From IMG/VR virus record IMGVR_UViG_3300008624_000019, positions 1 through 50,905 of that record: a stretch of 50,905 nucleotides of DNA; one strand, written 5' to 3'. Positions within the stretch are counted from its first letter, which is position 1. Every line of letters begins with the position of its first letter. A model generated the notes under the pieces. The model ran no database searches, was not told the DNA's origin, and was given only the letters and a program-made list of their open reading frames with translations. Below, in pieces: positions 41,796 to 50,905 of the stretch. Position numbers and translations under genes: made by a program. The DNA comes from a virus.

Positions 41796-42416
41796 ATGGC
41801 TTATATAGTTCCTGGAGAAATAAAAAAACAAAAAGTATTCAATGGTATAAGACGTACTAAAGAGGGTATGTGTTATCTATCTTCTATCAATCCAAACTCT
41901 ACTACTCAACCAATAGAAGTATCAAAGTACTATGAAGATGGTAAATCTGATAGTGTTGCTAGAGATGAAGGAGATTACCTTGAAGAAAGATTAGAGATGT
42001 TTGAAGTTCAATATTTCACAGGTGACGGTGCTACCAAACAATTTACAATATCAACACCAGTTTTAAATGAAACAAGAATAGCTTGTTTTATGGATGGTGT
42101 TAGACAAGAAGCATTTTCAACCTATACATTAACAGGTGGAACATCACTAAATTTCGTATTAATTCCAGCGGCAGGAGCTAGTATTGTGGTTGGTCAAATT
42201 AATAAAAGATATTATAATAATGATAGCGATAGGTACCAACAAATTAAATATTCAGATGATATAACAACTACTTTTCTTATAAATAGTGATAGTGGAGATT
42301 TAGTTAGAAGAAGTAAGCAAGAAGCAGTAAGGTCAAAATTAGCAATTGATGACTTTAATACTTTTGAAGATTTAACGGCAACGGTTAATACAACGACTTA
42401 TCAAAGTGCTGTTTAA
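41796..42416 (+). CDS. Virion structural protein, 206 aa
   Basis: The N-terminus (AYIVPGEIKKQKVFNGIRRTKEGMCYLSSINPNS) is a pattern I associate with marine myovirus structural genes. The middle (VQYFTGDGATKQFTISTPVLNETRIACFMDGVRQEAFSTYTL) is a phage beta-sandwich also seen at the C-terminus of the fibre at 13736-15238. It directly precedes the giant adhesin gene and may attach it. Confidence 0.7.
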   Translation: MAYIVPGEIKKQKVFNGIRRTKEGMCYLSSINPNSTTQPIEVSKYYEDGKSDSVARDEGDYLEERLEMFEVQYFTGDGATKQFTISTPVLNETRIACFMDGVRQEAFSTYTLTGGTSLNFVLIPAAGASIVVGQINKRYYNNDSDRYQQIKYSDDITTTFLINSDSGDLVRRSKQEAVRSKLAIDDFNTFEDLTATVNTTTYQSAV

Positions 42417-42451
42417 AAATGGACAAAATTAGTAGGTAAATAGAGAGAAAA

Positions 42452-45400
42452 ATGGCAGATTTCAAATTAGGACGATTAAAGTTTAAATGGAGAGGCGATT
42501 GGGCAGGAACAACTGGCTACGTTATTGATGATATCGCAAAATATGGTGGTAATGCTTATGTGTGTATTCAAAACCACACGTCACCAGCAACAGAACAAGA
42601 TTTTTATACAAGTCCTGGAACATTTACAGAATATTGGCAATTACACCAAGAATCACTTTACTTTAAAGGTGCATATGCTGATGGAACTTGGTACAAATTA
42701 AATGACCTAGTTTCTTATGGTGGTAAACAATACCGTTGTACTACTCAATACACATCATCAGGCACAGTTTTAGACCAGTCTAAATTTGAACAATTTAGTG
42801 ATGGTATTATTTTTAAAGGTGATTATGCTTCTAGTACACAATACAAATTAAACGACCTAGTTAAGTATGGTGGTAGAACATATAGATGTACTACTGAACA
42901 TACATCAGCGGCTGGTGGAGATATCAATATAGTTTTAGGAAACTTTGATATCTATAGTGAAGGTTTAGCATTTAAAGGCGACTTCCAAGTTAACACATAT
43001 TACAAATTAGATGATGTTGTTAAATTTGGTGCATATCAATATAAATGTATTGTTGCTCATACTTCGGGCGGTGCTCTATCAGATTTTGCTGAAGAAAATT
43101 TTTCAGTTTATTCAGAAGGTTTACAATTTGAAGATTCTTATAACGCTGCTACAGTTTACCAACAAGGTGATGTAGTAACTTATGGTGGGTATTCTTATGT
43201 TTATGTTCAATCAAATGAATCTTCTGGCAATACACCAGGAACTCCAGCTGTACAAGAAACAACAGGTGGAGATATTACTACATCAACTGCTCACGGAAGA
43301 AGTGTTTCCGATTTAATTGAAGTAAGAGATATAGTAGTACAATGTGATACAGGACAGAAAACATATCCAATACACTCAACTTCTACCCAATTTACAGTAG
43401 AGGCAACAAATTTAACAGCAACTGATTTACAAATTAATTTAGGAACAAGTGCTATTGCACAAACTTATGTAAGTGGTGGTACGGTTCTTAAATCTAATGG
43501 TACTAGATTAGCAATTACAGGTTTTAATTATAATACATCAACTGGTAAAGCAGTAATTACTACAGCAACGCACGGATTATCAGCAAGTGATACAATAGAT
43601 GTATTTGGAGTTAAAACAACTTGTGCTTTTGGTACTAAAATTTATCCACAAGCACCTTATTCAGGACTTTATCCTGTTAAAGCAAGTCCATCAGCTACAA
43701 AATTAAGTATCTTTTTAGCACCAAGTAATATTGACCATACTTATGTAAGTGGTGGTACAGTTAAATTAGCAACAGTTTCAAATGTTGGAAGTTCAACTGC
43801 TCTTACTGGTTTTTCTTATGATAATGCAACAGGACTTATTACAGTAACATCTGCTACTCACGGATTAAGTAGAAATGATTTAGTTAAATTAGATAGTATA
43901 GTAGTTGAATGTTCAACAGGACAAAAAACATATCCTAATACTACAAACTATTCAGGAATATTTAAAGTTTATGATGTACCTGATTCAAGTACATATGTTG
44001 TTGCTACTGATAAATCAGCAATTGTTCATACTTATGTAAGTGGTGGTACTTCTCAAAAGATTTCATATACTACAAGCGCAGATAAAAATATTTCAAACTT
44101 TATTTATAATCGGTCAAATAAAAAGTTTTGGGATGTAGTAACTACAGGTTTTAAAGCACAAGGTGTTTATGTACACGGAACATTATACAAAACTGGTGAT
44201 ACAGTTCAGTATGGTGGTAATTCTTATGTATGTGTATTAGACGCTCAAAGTCAAAGACCTTCATTAAATACTGGTGTTGTAAATACAACTTATTGGTCTT
44301 TAGTAGTTGAAGGATTTAAATGGACAGGTGCATATAGTACATCTACAACTTATAATATTGGTGAAACAGTTAGATATCTTTCTAACTCTTATGTAAATTT
44401 AAAAGACCAAGTTCTTAATATAGAACCAGGTACAGATGGAACAGTTTGGCAAGGAATTGCTTTAGGTGACTCTGGTGCTGTATTACAGACTCGTGGTGAT
44501 ATGATTACGCAGTCCGAAGCTGGTACTGCTAGATTACCTATAGGTCTTCCAGGTTCAGTATTAACTAATGATGGTTTTGATGTTCTATGGTCTGGTAATT
44601 CTGCTAAAAATGTTATATGGGTTTCTCCAACAGGAGTAGATGGTGATTCAGGATCAGAAAGTCAACCTTATAAAACATTAGCATATGCTGTTAAACACGC
44701 AAAACACCACGCTATTAGAGAAATAAAAGACCAGTCTGGTGGTATCGGTGGTACGGAAGACGTTTATAATAATATTCGTGGAATTTCTTCAAGAGAGTTT
44801 GAAGTTAGTCAATACAATATAACTACTAATACTTTTGAAATTCAAATGGGAACTGACACCAATGCTCATACTTATGTAAGTGGTGGTACAGTTAGAAAAG
44901 CAGATGATACTACTTTAACAATAACTAATGCTCCATATGTTCATAGTACAGGTGTTATTACAATTCACACTTCTACAGCTCACGGATTATTAGCAGGTAA
45001 TAAAGTAAGATTATGGGGATTAAATTATACTTGTGCTAACGGTGCAAAAACATATCCAGAAGTTGGTGGTCCATCACTCTATAGAGTTAATACTAAAGGT
45101 GGTTCTGTTAAAGTTGATATAGTTAACGGTTCAGCTAACCATAAAGTAGATGAGTGCGTTAGAATTGATGGTAATGATATAGGGTTTACAGGTCCTACAG
45201 GTGGAGATGTAACTACAGCAATTCCTCACGCTAGAAGTGTTGGAGATTTAGTTGAAATAAGAGATTTACTAGTAAGTTGTCCTACAGGAAATAAAACATA
45301 TCCTGTAATTTCAACGAATACAGCATTTACAGTAGAAGCAGCAAATTTAACAACAACAACATTTCAAGTTGATATTGGAACAAGTACTACTGCACAAACT

Positions 45401-48400
45401 TATGTAAGTGGTGGTGAAGTTGTTAAATCAGATAACAGTAGACTAGCAGTTACAAATTTTGTTTATAATATAGCAACAGGTAAAGCTGTAATTACTACAG
45501 CAACGAATGGATTATCAGCAAGTGATACAGTTAATTTATTTGGAATTAAAACAAATTGCGAATTTGGTGATAAAATATATCCACAAGTTCCAGTTTCAGG
45601 AGTTTATCCTGTTGTATCAACAAAATCAGCTACAGAATTAAATTTCTTTTTACCACCAAGTAATGTTGCACATACTTACGTTAGTGGTGGTACAGTTAGA
45701 TTAGCAACAGTTTCAAATGTTGGCAGTTCATCAGCAGTTACTAATGCTGTCTATGATAATCTAACAGGACTTATTACAGTAACAGCTACTTTACACGGAT
45801 TAGCAAATGGCGATTTAGTTAAATTAGATAGTATATTATTCTCTTGTTCTATGGGAAGTAAAACATATCCTGATAATACTTTTAGTTCAGGAATATTTAA
45901 AGTTTATAATGTAGTTGACGCCAATACATATATTTTTGGTACTGACAAATCAGGATTTGCACATACTTATGTAAGTGGTGGTACTTCTCAAAAAGTTACC
46001 TATGTAACAAGCGAACAGAAATCTGTTGACGCTTTCACTTATAAACGAGTTGGTGGTTCTAATGTTTTAAACTTTAAAGTTAAGAGTACTGCAGGAGATA
46101 CAATCAGACTTAAAAACGGTACTTTCACAGAACAATTACCAATGAGAGTAAGAGAAGGTGTTTCAATAGTTGGAGAAAGTTTAAGAAATACAAGAATACA
46201 TCCAGCACCTGGAACAGGTTCTCAAATTGCAACAGTAGAATTAGTTAATAATACTAGTGGTGCAACAGATGGTACTTACAATTATATTCACCAAGGAAGA
46301 TCCGAAAGAAGTTATACAGTTTTAGATGTACCAACTGGTGATTCATTTACAATCAATGTAGGTACTGATGCTAGAGAACACACATATGTTGATGGTGGTA
46401 TAGTTTCAAATGCCGCTTTTGGTAAATTTACGGTAACAAATGCTCCATATGTTCATAGTACAGGTGTTATTACAATTACAACTTCATCTAACCACGGATT
46501 ATCAGCAAGTGATAGTATCAAATTATCAGGTTTAAAATATCATTGTGATGAAGGAGAAAAAGTTTATCCAGAAAATGGGGATGCTTCAGTATGGAACGTA
46601 GTGATATCAGGTGGTGTGGCAACACAAATTATAACTTATCACGGTGGTATTAATTTTGAAGTTAATGATATAATTACATTAAACTCGGCAGATATTGGTA
46701 ACGGTGGTGACTTAACATTAAAAGTTAAAAAATTAGAAAATAACAAAGCTAGTAACTGGTTATTACTTAACGAAAAAAATAATATAAGAAATATGACTTT
46801 CTTGGATCTTAATGAAAAGAAACAGTCAGGAGGATTATATCAAGTAACAGTAACATCAGGAACAGAATTTACAGTTCAAATGGGAACATCAACTTTTGTA
46901 CATACGTATAAGAGTGGTGGTCACGTTATAGCAGTTGGTAATGAATCAGTTAAATTAGGATTATCTAATATTCTTTACAATAACTCCAACGGTAAGGTTA
47001 CAGTTACTACAAGCAATGCTCACAGTTTAACTACAGGTGATTGGGTTACTTTAGGTAAAATGAAATTTGAATGTGATTTAGGAGAAAAAGTTTATCCAAG
47101 TGGTCCTTACGAACAAGCTCTTACATCTTTAGACCCAGTTGGTAATATATATCTTACTTCACCTTATGTACAAAACTGTACATCTTTAAATCCAGGTGCT
47201 TGTGGAGTTCAAATTGACGGTAATCTCCACTTACGTCCTTTCCCAAGAAGTTATAAATCAATGTTGGCAAATGACTTTACACAAATTAATGAAGATGGAA
47301 TTGGTATTCACATTTTAGGATATGGACGTGTTGAAGCGGTGTCAGTATTCGTATACTATTGCGACAAAGCCGTTTATGCAGAATCAGGTGGATTTATTCG
47401 TGCCTTAAACTGCTCACACGCATATGGAGAACAAGGTGTTGTTGCTTCAGGTACAAACGAAGCAGAAGTTCCTGTCAATCTTAAAACTCGTGGTATGATG
47501 TTGCAATGGGACAAAGATACTTTTGGTGGAACAGCAACTGCTTCAGATATAGAAAATTCAATTGCAGTACAAGGTCAAGGTACAGCTACAATAGTAGGTA
47601 GTGAATCTGGCGCAACTGCTACACTTTTCAGATATAATGTATCATTACTATATTTACATATAGAAAATATTACTGGTAACTTTAAACAAGGTGAAACAAT
47701 TACAATTACAAAAGAAGATTCAACAACATTTACTGTTGATTTGGATTCTTACTTTGGTGGTCAATCAGGTTCTACAGGCGCAGATGTAACTACAGCACTT
47801 GCTCACGGAAGAACTTCTGGAGATTTAATTGAAGTATCAGATGTAGTATTGAGTTGTCTTGCTTCTGATTCAACAGTTATAGGAAATAAAACATATCCTG
47901 TAACATCTACTACTACACAATTTACTGTAGAGGCAGCAAATTTAACAGCAACAACATTCCAAGTTGATTTAGGAACAAGTAATACAGCACAATCTTATGT
48001 TAGTGGTGGAACACTTCTTAAAACTGGTGGTACTAGATTATCAATTTCAAATTTTGTTTATGATATAGCAACTGGTAAAGCAATAATTACTACACCAACA
48101 CACGGATTATCAGCGAGTGATACTGTAAATTTATTCGGAATTAAAACAAGTTGTGTATATGGAGTTAAAATATATCCACAAGTACCTACTTCAGGAATCT
48201 TTAATGTTAAATCATCTTCGGCAGCTACTAAATTAAATTTCTTTTTAGCACCAAGTGATATTGAACATACTTATGTTAGTGGTGGTACAGTTAAACACGC
48301 AACACCAACTAGTGTTGGTAGTGCAACTGAAATTACTGCTGCTAGTTATGATAATGTAACAGGACTTATTACGATAACATCAACTGGTCACGGTTTAATA

Positions 48401-49741
48401 GTTAATGATTTAGTACAAGTACAAGGAATGCAATTCACTTGTTCAACAGGTAGTAAAGCATATCCTGATGATATATTAAGTTCAGGAATATTTAAAGTTT
48501 ATGATGTGCCTGACTCAAATACATATATCTTTGGTGTTGATAAATCAGCAATTGCTCATACTTATGTAATTGGTGGTACTTCACAAAAAGTTACCATCGC
48601 TTCAAGTTCTAGTGTTAACGTTTCAGGTTTTGTTTTCAACAGAACAGCTGCTGCTCAACAAGGACAAAGGGGTCCTTTGATTGCAATGAAATCAGGTACA
48701 ACAACTTTAAATGCTGTTGATATGATAGCATTAGCAAGTAATGTTAAATTCCCTAATGATAATACATTTTATAGAGTAGGGTTAGTATCAGAAGAAGATA
48801 CGGTTGCTGGAACAGCAGTAATAAGATTAACTCAAAATATTGGTTTGAGTAAAGCCAAAAATGAGGATACAGTTAATAACATAACACAATTATACTCAAA
48901 TATTCGTTTAACAGGTCACGACTTCTTGGATATAGGTACTGGTGATTTTACTACAACTAACTATCCATTAACACCTACACAAGCGGCTGACCAGTCAGAT
49001 GAAGTAACTGAAGTTAACGGTGGTCGTGTATATTGGGTATCAACTGACCAAACTGGTGACTTTAGAGTTGGTGATTTATTCAAAATTGAACAAGCGACTG
49101 GTAGTGCAACATTAAACGCAGACGCATTTAACCTTTCAGGATTAAGTGAATTAAAACTTGGTTCTATTGGTGCAGAATTAGGTGCTGCCATAAATGAATT
49201 TAGTACAGACGCAACTTTAGGCGGTAATTCAAATACAGCCATACCTACTGAAAATGCTGTTGTCGGTTATATGACAAGAGATAATGCAGGTACAGGTGCG
49301 TGGGTTCCACCAACAGGAACAACAGCACAAAGACCTGTAGGCGGTGAATTATTTGCAGGCGCTTTAAGATACAATTCTTCAATAATTTCTTGGGAAGGTT
49401 ATAACGGAACAAGTTGGACAGGTCTAGCTGGAGGAACTCCTTGGACAACTCTAGTTGGAGATGGTTCAACTGTACCTGTAGCAATAGGTGGACAAAGATT
49501 ATTAATAGATACAAGTTTATTTGCAATGACAGTTAAATTGCCTGCTAGTCCACTAGTAGGAGATTCAATTGTATTTTTAGATTTAAATGGATCATTTCAA
49601 TTAAGACCTTTAACTGTTGATAGAAATGGTCAAGATATTATGAATTTACAACAAGATATGATTGCTGATATCAACCACGCAGGATTCACTTTAGTTTATA
49701 CTGGATCAACAAATGGTTGGAAATTAGTAGAAGTAGCGTAA
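42452..49741 (+). CDS. Giant adhesin-like tail fibre protein, 2429 aa, with carbohydrate-binding-like repeats and a triplicated module
   Basis: The N-terminus has five CBM5/12-like units of about 45 residues (WY.LNDLV.YGG..YRC...H), and two more lie near residues 567-660; such units bind polysaccharide. A module of about 270 residues occurs three times (from residues 271, 916 and 1775). The motif (H/Q)TYVSGG occurs in 12 variants through the chain. Between copies are beta-helix-like parts (GVDGDSGSESQPYKTLAYAVKHA near 729; FGKFTVTNAPYVHS) and a Cys-containing LNCSHAYGEQGVV region near 1655. The C-terminus (TAQRPVGGELFAGALRYNSSIISWEGYNGTSW) is a fibre tip unit. It is likely the main host-surface-binding fibre. 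Confidence 0.85.
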   Translation: MADFKLGRLKFKWRGDWAGTTGYVIDDIAKYGGNAYVCIQNHTSPATEQDFYTSPGTFTEYWQLHQESLYFKGAYADGTWYKLNDLVSYGGKQYRCTTQYTSSGTVLDQSKFEQFSDGIIFKGDYASSTQYKLNDLVKYGGRTYRCTTEHTSAAGGDINIVLGNFDIYSEGLAFKGDFQVNTYYKLDDVVKFGAYQYKCIVAHTSGGALSDFAEENFSVYSEGLQFEDSYNAATVYQQGDVVTYGGYSYVYVQSNESSGNTPGTPAVQETTGGDITTSTAHGRSVSDLIEVRDIVVQCDTGQKTYPIHSTSTQFTVEATNLTATDLQINLGTSAIAQTYVSGGTVLKSNGTRLAITGFNYNTSTGKAVITTATHGLSASDTIDVFGVKTTCAFGTKIYPQAPYSGLYPVKASPSATKLSIFLAPSNIDHTYVSGGTVKLATVSNVGSSTALTGFSYDNATGLITVTSATHGLSRNDLVKLDSIVVECSTGQKTYPNTTNYSGIFKVYDVPDSSTYVVATDKSAIVHTYVSGGTSQKISYTTSADKNISNFIYNRSNKKFWDVVTTGFKAQGVYVHGTLYKTGDTVQYGGNSYVCVLDAQSQRPSLNTGVVNTTYWSLVVEGFKWTGAYSTSTTYNIGETVRYLSNSYVNLKDQVLNIEPGTDGTVWQGIALGDSGAVLQTRGDMITQSEAGTARLPIGLPGSVLTNDGFDVLWSGNSAKNVIWVSPTGVDGDSGSESQPYKTLAYAVKHAKHHAIREIKDQSGGIGGTEDVYNNIRGISSREFEVSQYNITTNTFEIQMGTDTNAHTYVSGGTVRKADDTTLTITNAPYVHSTGVITIHTSTAHGLLAGNKVRLWGLNYTCANGAKTYPEVGGPSLYRVNTKGGSVKVDIVNGSANHKVDECVRIDGNDIGFTGPTGGDVTTAIPHARSVGDLVEIRDLLVSCPTGNKTYPVISTNTAFTVEAANLTTTTFQVDIGTSTTAQTYVSGGEVVKSDNSRLAVTNFVYNIATGKAVITTATNGLSASDTVNLFGIKTNCEFGDKIYPQVPVSGVYPVVSTKSATELNFFLPPSNVAHTYVSGGTVRLATVSNVGSSSAVTNAVYDNLTGLITVTATLHGLANGDLVKLDSILFSCSMGSKTYPDNTFSSGIFKVYNVVDANTYIFGTDKSGFAHTYVSGGTSQKVTYVTSEQKSVDAFTYKRVGGSNVLNFKVKSTAGDTIRLKNGTFTEQLPMRVREGVSIVGESLRNTRIHPAPGTGSQIATVELVNNTSGATDGTYNYIHQGRSERSYTVLDVPTGDSFTINVGTDAREHTYVDGGIVSNAAFGKFTVTNAPYVHSTGVITITTSSNHGLSASDSIKLSGLKYHCDEGEKVYPENGDASVWNVVISGGVATQIITYHGGINFEVNDIITLNSADIGNGGDLTLKVKKLENNKASNWLLLNEKNNIRNMTFLDLNEKKQSGGLYQVTVTSGTEFTVQMGTSTFVHTYKSGGHVIAVGNESVKLGLSNILYNNSNGKVTVTTSNAHSLTTGDWVTLGKMKFECDLGEKVYPSGPYEQALTSLDPVGNIYLTSPYVQNCTSLNPGACGVQIDGNLHLRPFPRSYKSMLANDFTQINEDGIGIHILGYGRVEAVSVFVYYCDKAVYAESGGFIRALNCSHAYGEQGVVASGTNEAEVPVNLKTRGMMLQWDKDTFGGTATASDIENSIAVQGQGTATIVGSESGATATLFRYNVSLLYLHIENITGNFKQGETITITKEDSTTFTVDLDSYFGGQSGSTGADVTTALAHGRTSGDLIEVSDVVLSCLASDSTVIGNKTYPVTSTTTQFTVEAANLTATTFQVDLGTSNTAQSYVSGGTLLKTGGTRLSISNFVYDIATGKAIITTPTHGLSASDTVNLFGIKTSCVYGVKIYPQVPTSGIFNVKSSSAATKLNFFLAPSDIEHTYVSGGTVKHATPTSVGSATEITAASYDNVTGLITITSTGHGLIVNDLVQVQGMQFTCSTGSKAYPDDILSSGIFKVYDVPDSNTYIFGVDKSAIAHTYVIGGTSQKVTIASSSSVNVSGFVFNRTAAAQQGQRGPLIAMKSGTTTLNAVDMIALASNVKFPNDNTFYRVGLVSEEDTVAGTAVIRLTQNIGLSKAKNEDTVNNITQLYSNIRLTGHDFLDIGTGDFTTTNYPLTPTQAADQSDEVTEVNGGRVYWVSTDQTGDFRVGDLFKIEQATGSATLNADAFNLSGLSELKLGSIGAELGAAINEFSTDATLGGNSNTAIPTENAVVGYMTRDNAGTGAWVPPTGTTAQRPVGGELFAGALRYNSSIISWEGYNGTSWTGLAGGTPWTTLVGDGSTVPVAIGGQRLLIDTSLFAMTVKLPASPLVGDSIVFLDLNGSFQLRPLTVDRNGQDIMNLQQDMIADINHAGFTLVYTGSTNGWKLVEVA
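43262..44068 (+). repeat. Triplicated adhesin module, copy 1
   Basis: 807 bases encoding about 269 residues, starting TGGDITTSTAHGRSVSDLIE and ending TYVSGGTSQKISY. It aligns without gaps in length to copy 2. Confidence 0.85.
45197..46003 (+). repeat. Triplicated adhesin module, copy 2
   Basis: 807 bases, the same length as copy 1, starting TGGDVTTAIPHARSVGDLVE and ending TYVSGGTSQKVTY. It is separated from copy 1 by about 1.1 kb of CBM-like and beta-helix-like sequence. Confidence 0.85.
47774..48598 (+). repeat. Triplicated adhesin module, copy 3
   Basis: 825 bases, starting TGADVTTALAHGRTSGDLIE and ending TYVIGGTSQKVTI. The extra 18 bases are six added residues near its start (LSCLASDSTVIGNKTYP, against SCPTGNKTYP in copy 2). 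Confidence 0.85.
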
Positions 49742-49755
49742 TAAATAAATATAGA
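49739..49755 (+). promoter_or_regulatory. AT-rich late-promoter-like element, second copy
   Basis: An exact copy of the 17-base element at 41771-41787 (TAATAAATAAATATAGA), again overlapping the stop region of the preceding gene and lying 12 bases before the ATG at 49768. Confidence 0.5.
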
Positions 49756-49767
49756 AGAGAATTATAA

Positions 49768-50905
49768 ATGAGTAAATTAACAGATTTTACAGTCACATCC
49801 GCTGAGAAAGATGACTTTTATGGATTCCATAGAGTTGCTCCTTCTCAAACGATACATAGAACCCTTACCTTAATTACTGGTAATGAAAGTGTATATGAAT
49901 ATACATTAGGAACAGGTTGGGATATTTCTACAATGGCATATACAACATCTTATTACGTAGGGTTTCACGATTCAAATCCATTAAACACAACGTTTAGTAC
50001 TGATGGAACAAAAATGTATACTATGGGCAATGCAGATAAACACGTTGATGAATATACATTGACTACAGCTTTTGATATTTCTACAGCAAGTTGGAGAACA
50101 CATAAAGATGTATCTGCTCAAGATGATAATCCAAGGTCAGTAAGATTTAATCCAACAGGAACTAAAATGTATGTTGTGGGTAGAGATGGTGTACCAAGTG
50201 CAGGTATAGCTGCTTGTAATATTAATGAATATGCATTAAGTACAGCTTGGGATATAACTACAGCAACTTATACAGATTTATTTTCTTGTCTTGCTCAAGA
50301 TACTGCTATTAGTGATATGCAATTTAATGCTGATGGAACTTTATTAATTGTTCTTGGCGATACTGGTAATGATGTTAATGAATATGATTTAAGTACAGCG
50401 TATGATGTTTCTACAGCAACTTTCGTAGATGCTTTTTCTATCGGCGCTCAAGAAACAGCACCAGCTGGTTTAGGTTTTAATACAGATGGAACAAGAATGT
50501 TTATTGCAGGAACAGATGGAGATGATGTTATACAATATCCATTAGTAACAGGTTTTGATGTTTCAACTACACAAGCACTTACACACGAAGTTGGTTTAAC
50601 TAATGCTCCTTCAGCACCAACAATGAACCCACGTGGTTTAACTTTTAATGCTGATGGAACAAAACTGTATGTTATAGGAACTGCTGGTACGTTAATGATT
50701 GATGGTGGTGATGATGAATTACCATATAGTCACGTAGCTAGAAGTCAAAACAAAATGACATTTCTTGAAGGAAATACGTATGTGTTTGATGTTTCTCAAT
50801 CTGCTTTAGTCGGACACTCATTAAAATTCTCAACAACAGTTGATGGTACACATAAAGCAGGTGGAACTGAATATATAACAGGAGTAAGTTCATCTGGTTC
50901 TCCTG
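49768..50905 (+). CDS. Beta-propeller-like fibre protein (partial, runs off the end)
   Basis: The visible 379 residues start SKLTDFTVTSAEKDDFYGFHR and contain about six repeats of the form NEYTLSTAWDISTA...F..DGTKMYV.G, typical of a seven-bladed-propeller-like repeat. The last part (NKMTFLEGNTYVFDVSQSALVGHSLKFSTTVDGTH) is a known marine phage fibre module with the end GTEYITGV. The 3' end is outside the window. It is probably a receptor-binding or accessory fibre next to the giant adhesin. Confidence 0.8.
   Translation, partial: MSKLTDFTVTSAEKDDFYGFHRVAPSQTIHRTLTLITGNESVYEYTLGTGWDISTMAYTTSYYVGFHDSNPLNTTFSTDGTKMYTMGNADKHVDEYTLTTAFDISTASWRTHKDVSAQDDNPRSVRFNPTGTKMYVVGRDGVPSAGIAACNINEYALSTAWDITTATYTDLFSCLAQDTAISDMQFNADGTLLIVLGDTGNDVNEYDLSTAYDVSTATFVDAFSIGAQETAPAGLGFNTDGTRMFIAGTDGDDVIQYPLVTGFDVSTTQALTHEVGLTNAPSAPTMNPRGLTFNADGTKLYVIGTAGTLMIDGGDDELPYSHVARSQNKMTFLEGNTYVFDVSQSALVGHSLKFSTTVDGTHKAGGTEYITGVSSSGSP

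Noticed and set aside
48961-49526. Minus-strand open frames inside the giant adhesin gene
   Set aside because: They have no start context and mirror the codon pattern of the plus-strand gene.
1-50905. tRNA genes, rRNA, insertion sequences, integrase or attachment sites
   Set aside because: I saw no cloverleaf-like sequence ending in a T-arm consensus, no transposase or integrase motif and no terminal inverted repeats; a tRNA scan could still find one that I missed by eye.

Overview
This window is a piece of the late and accessory region of a large, AT-rich, T4-like marine myovirus. The baseplate genes are T4-type (a gp5-like hub/spike, a PAAR tip, gp25, gp6, a gp7-like protein, gp8 and a long DUF4815-type protein). 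Many short upstream elements match the T4 late promoter TATAAATA. The long arrays of fibre proteins are of the kind found in marine cyanophages and pelagiphages. No photosystem gene is present. The low G+C, the bL12 gene and the tripartite tricarboxylate transporter parts suggest a heterotrophic alphaproteobacterial host, perhaps SAR11-like, but the host is an inference.

Layout. (1) 1-1744: the end of an unknown gene, a small gene, a block of TGCGTAAAG repeats and the gp5-like spike gene; most of this stretch is richer in G+C than the rest. (2) 1745-8446: an accessory island between the spike gene and the baseplate operon. It holds small unknown genes, a 2OG-Fe(II) oxygenase, three heme-pathway genes in a row (hemF, hemB, hemC), a tiny lipoprotein, a Cys-rich miniprotein and ribosomal protein bL12. 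(3) 8447-26204: PAAR tip, baseplate wedge genes and a first set of fibre or structural proteins, including a LamG-domain protein and the DUF4815 protein, which is interrupted by an in-frame TAA. (4) 26220-38154: a second accessory island. It holds an NAD-dependent sugar epimerase and, on the minus strand, a seven-gene translationally coupled operon of three radical SAM proteins and four glycosyltransferase-like proteins, one carrying a SPASM-like Cys domain. Then come a plus-strand coupled set (methyltransferase-like, AspH-like dioxygenase, TctA with an in-frame TGA, ATP-grasp) and a convergent TctC-like periplasmic binding protein. (5) 38233-50905: a second fibre array with a 2429-residue adhesin-like protein carrying a triplicated module of about 807-825 bp, and a beta-propeller-like protein that runs off the end.

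How the parts fit. The structural genes are all on the plus strand and are mostly preceded by TATAAATA-like elements, so they are probably expressed late. Three isolated minus-strand genes (2397-2672, 7195-7401 and tctC) each have a host-like sigma-70 promoter with exactly 17 bp between the hexamers, which suggests early expression by host polymerase. The heme genes, bL12 and the Tct components look like metabolic and translational take-over functions. The radical SAM/glycosyltransferase operon is the best candidate for an undescribed system. Its product cannot be read from sequence; modification of a surface glycan, a virion protein or a peptide are all possible.
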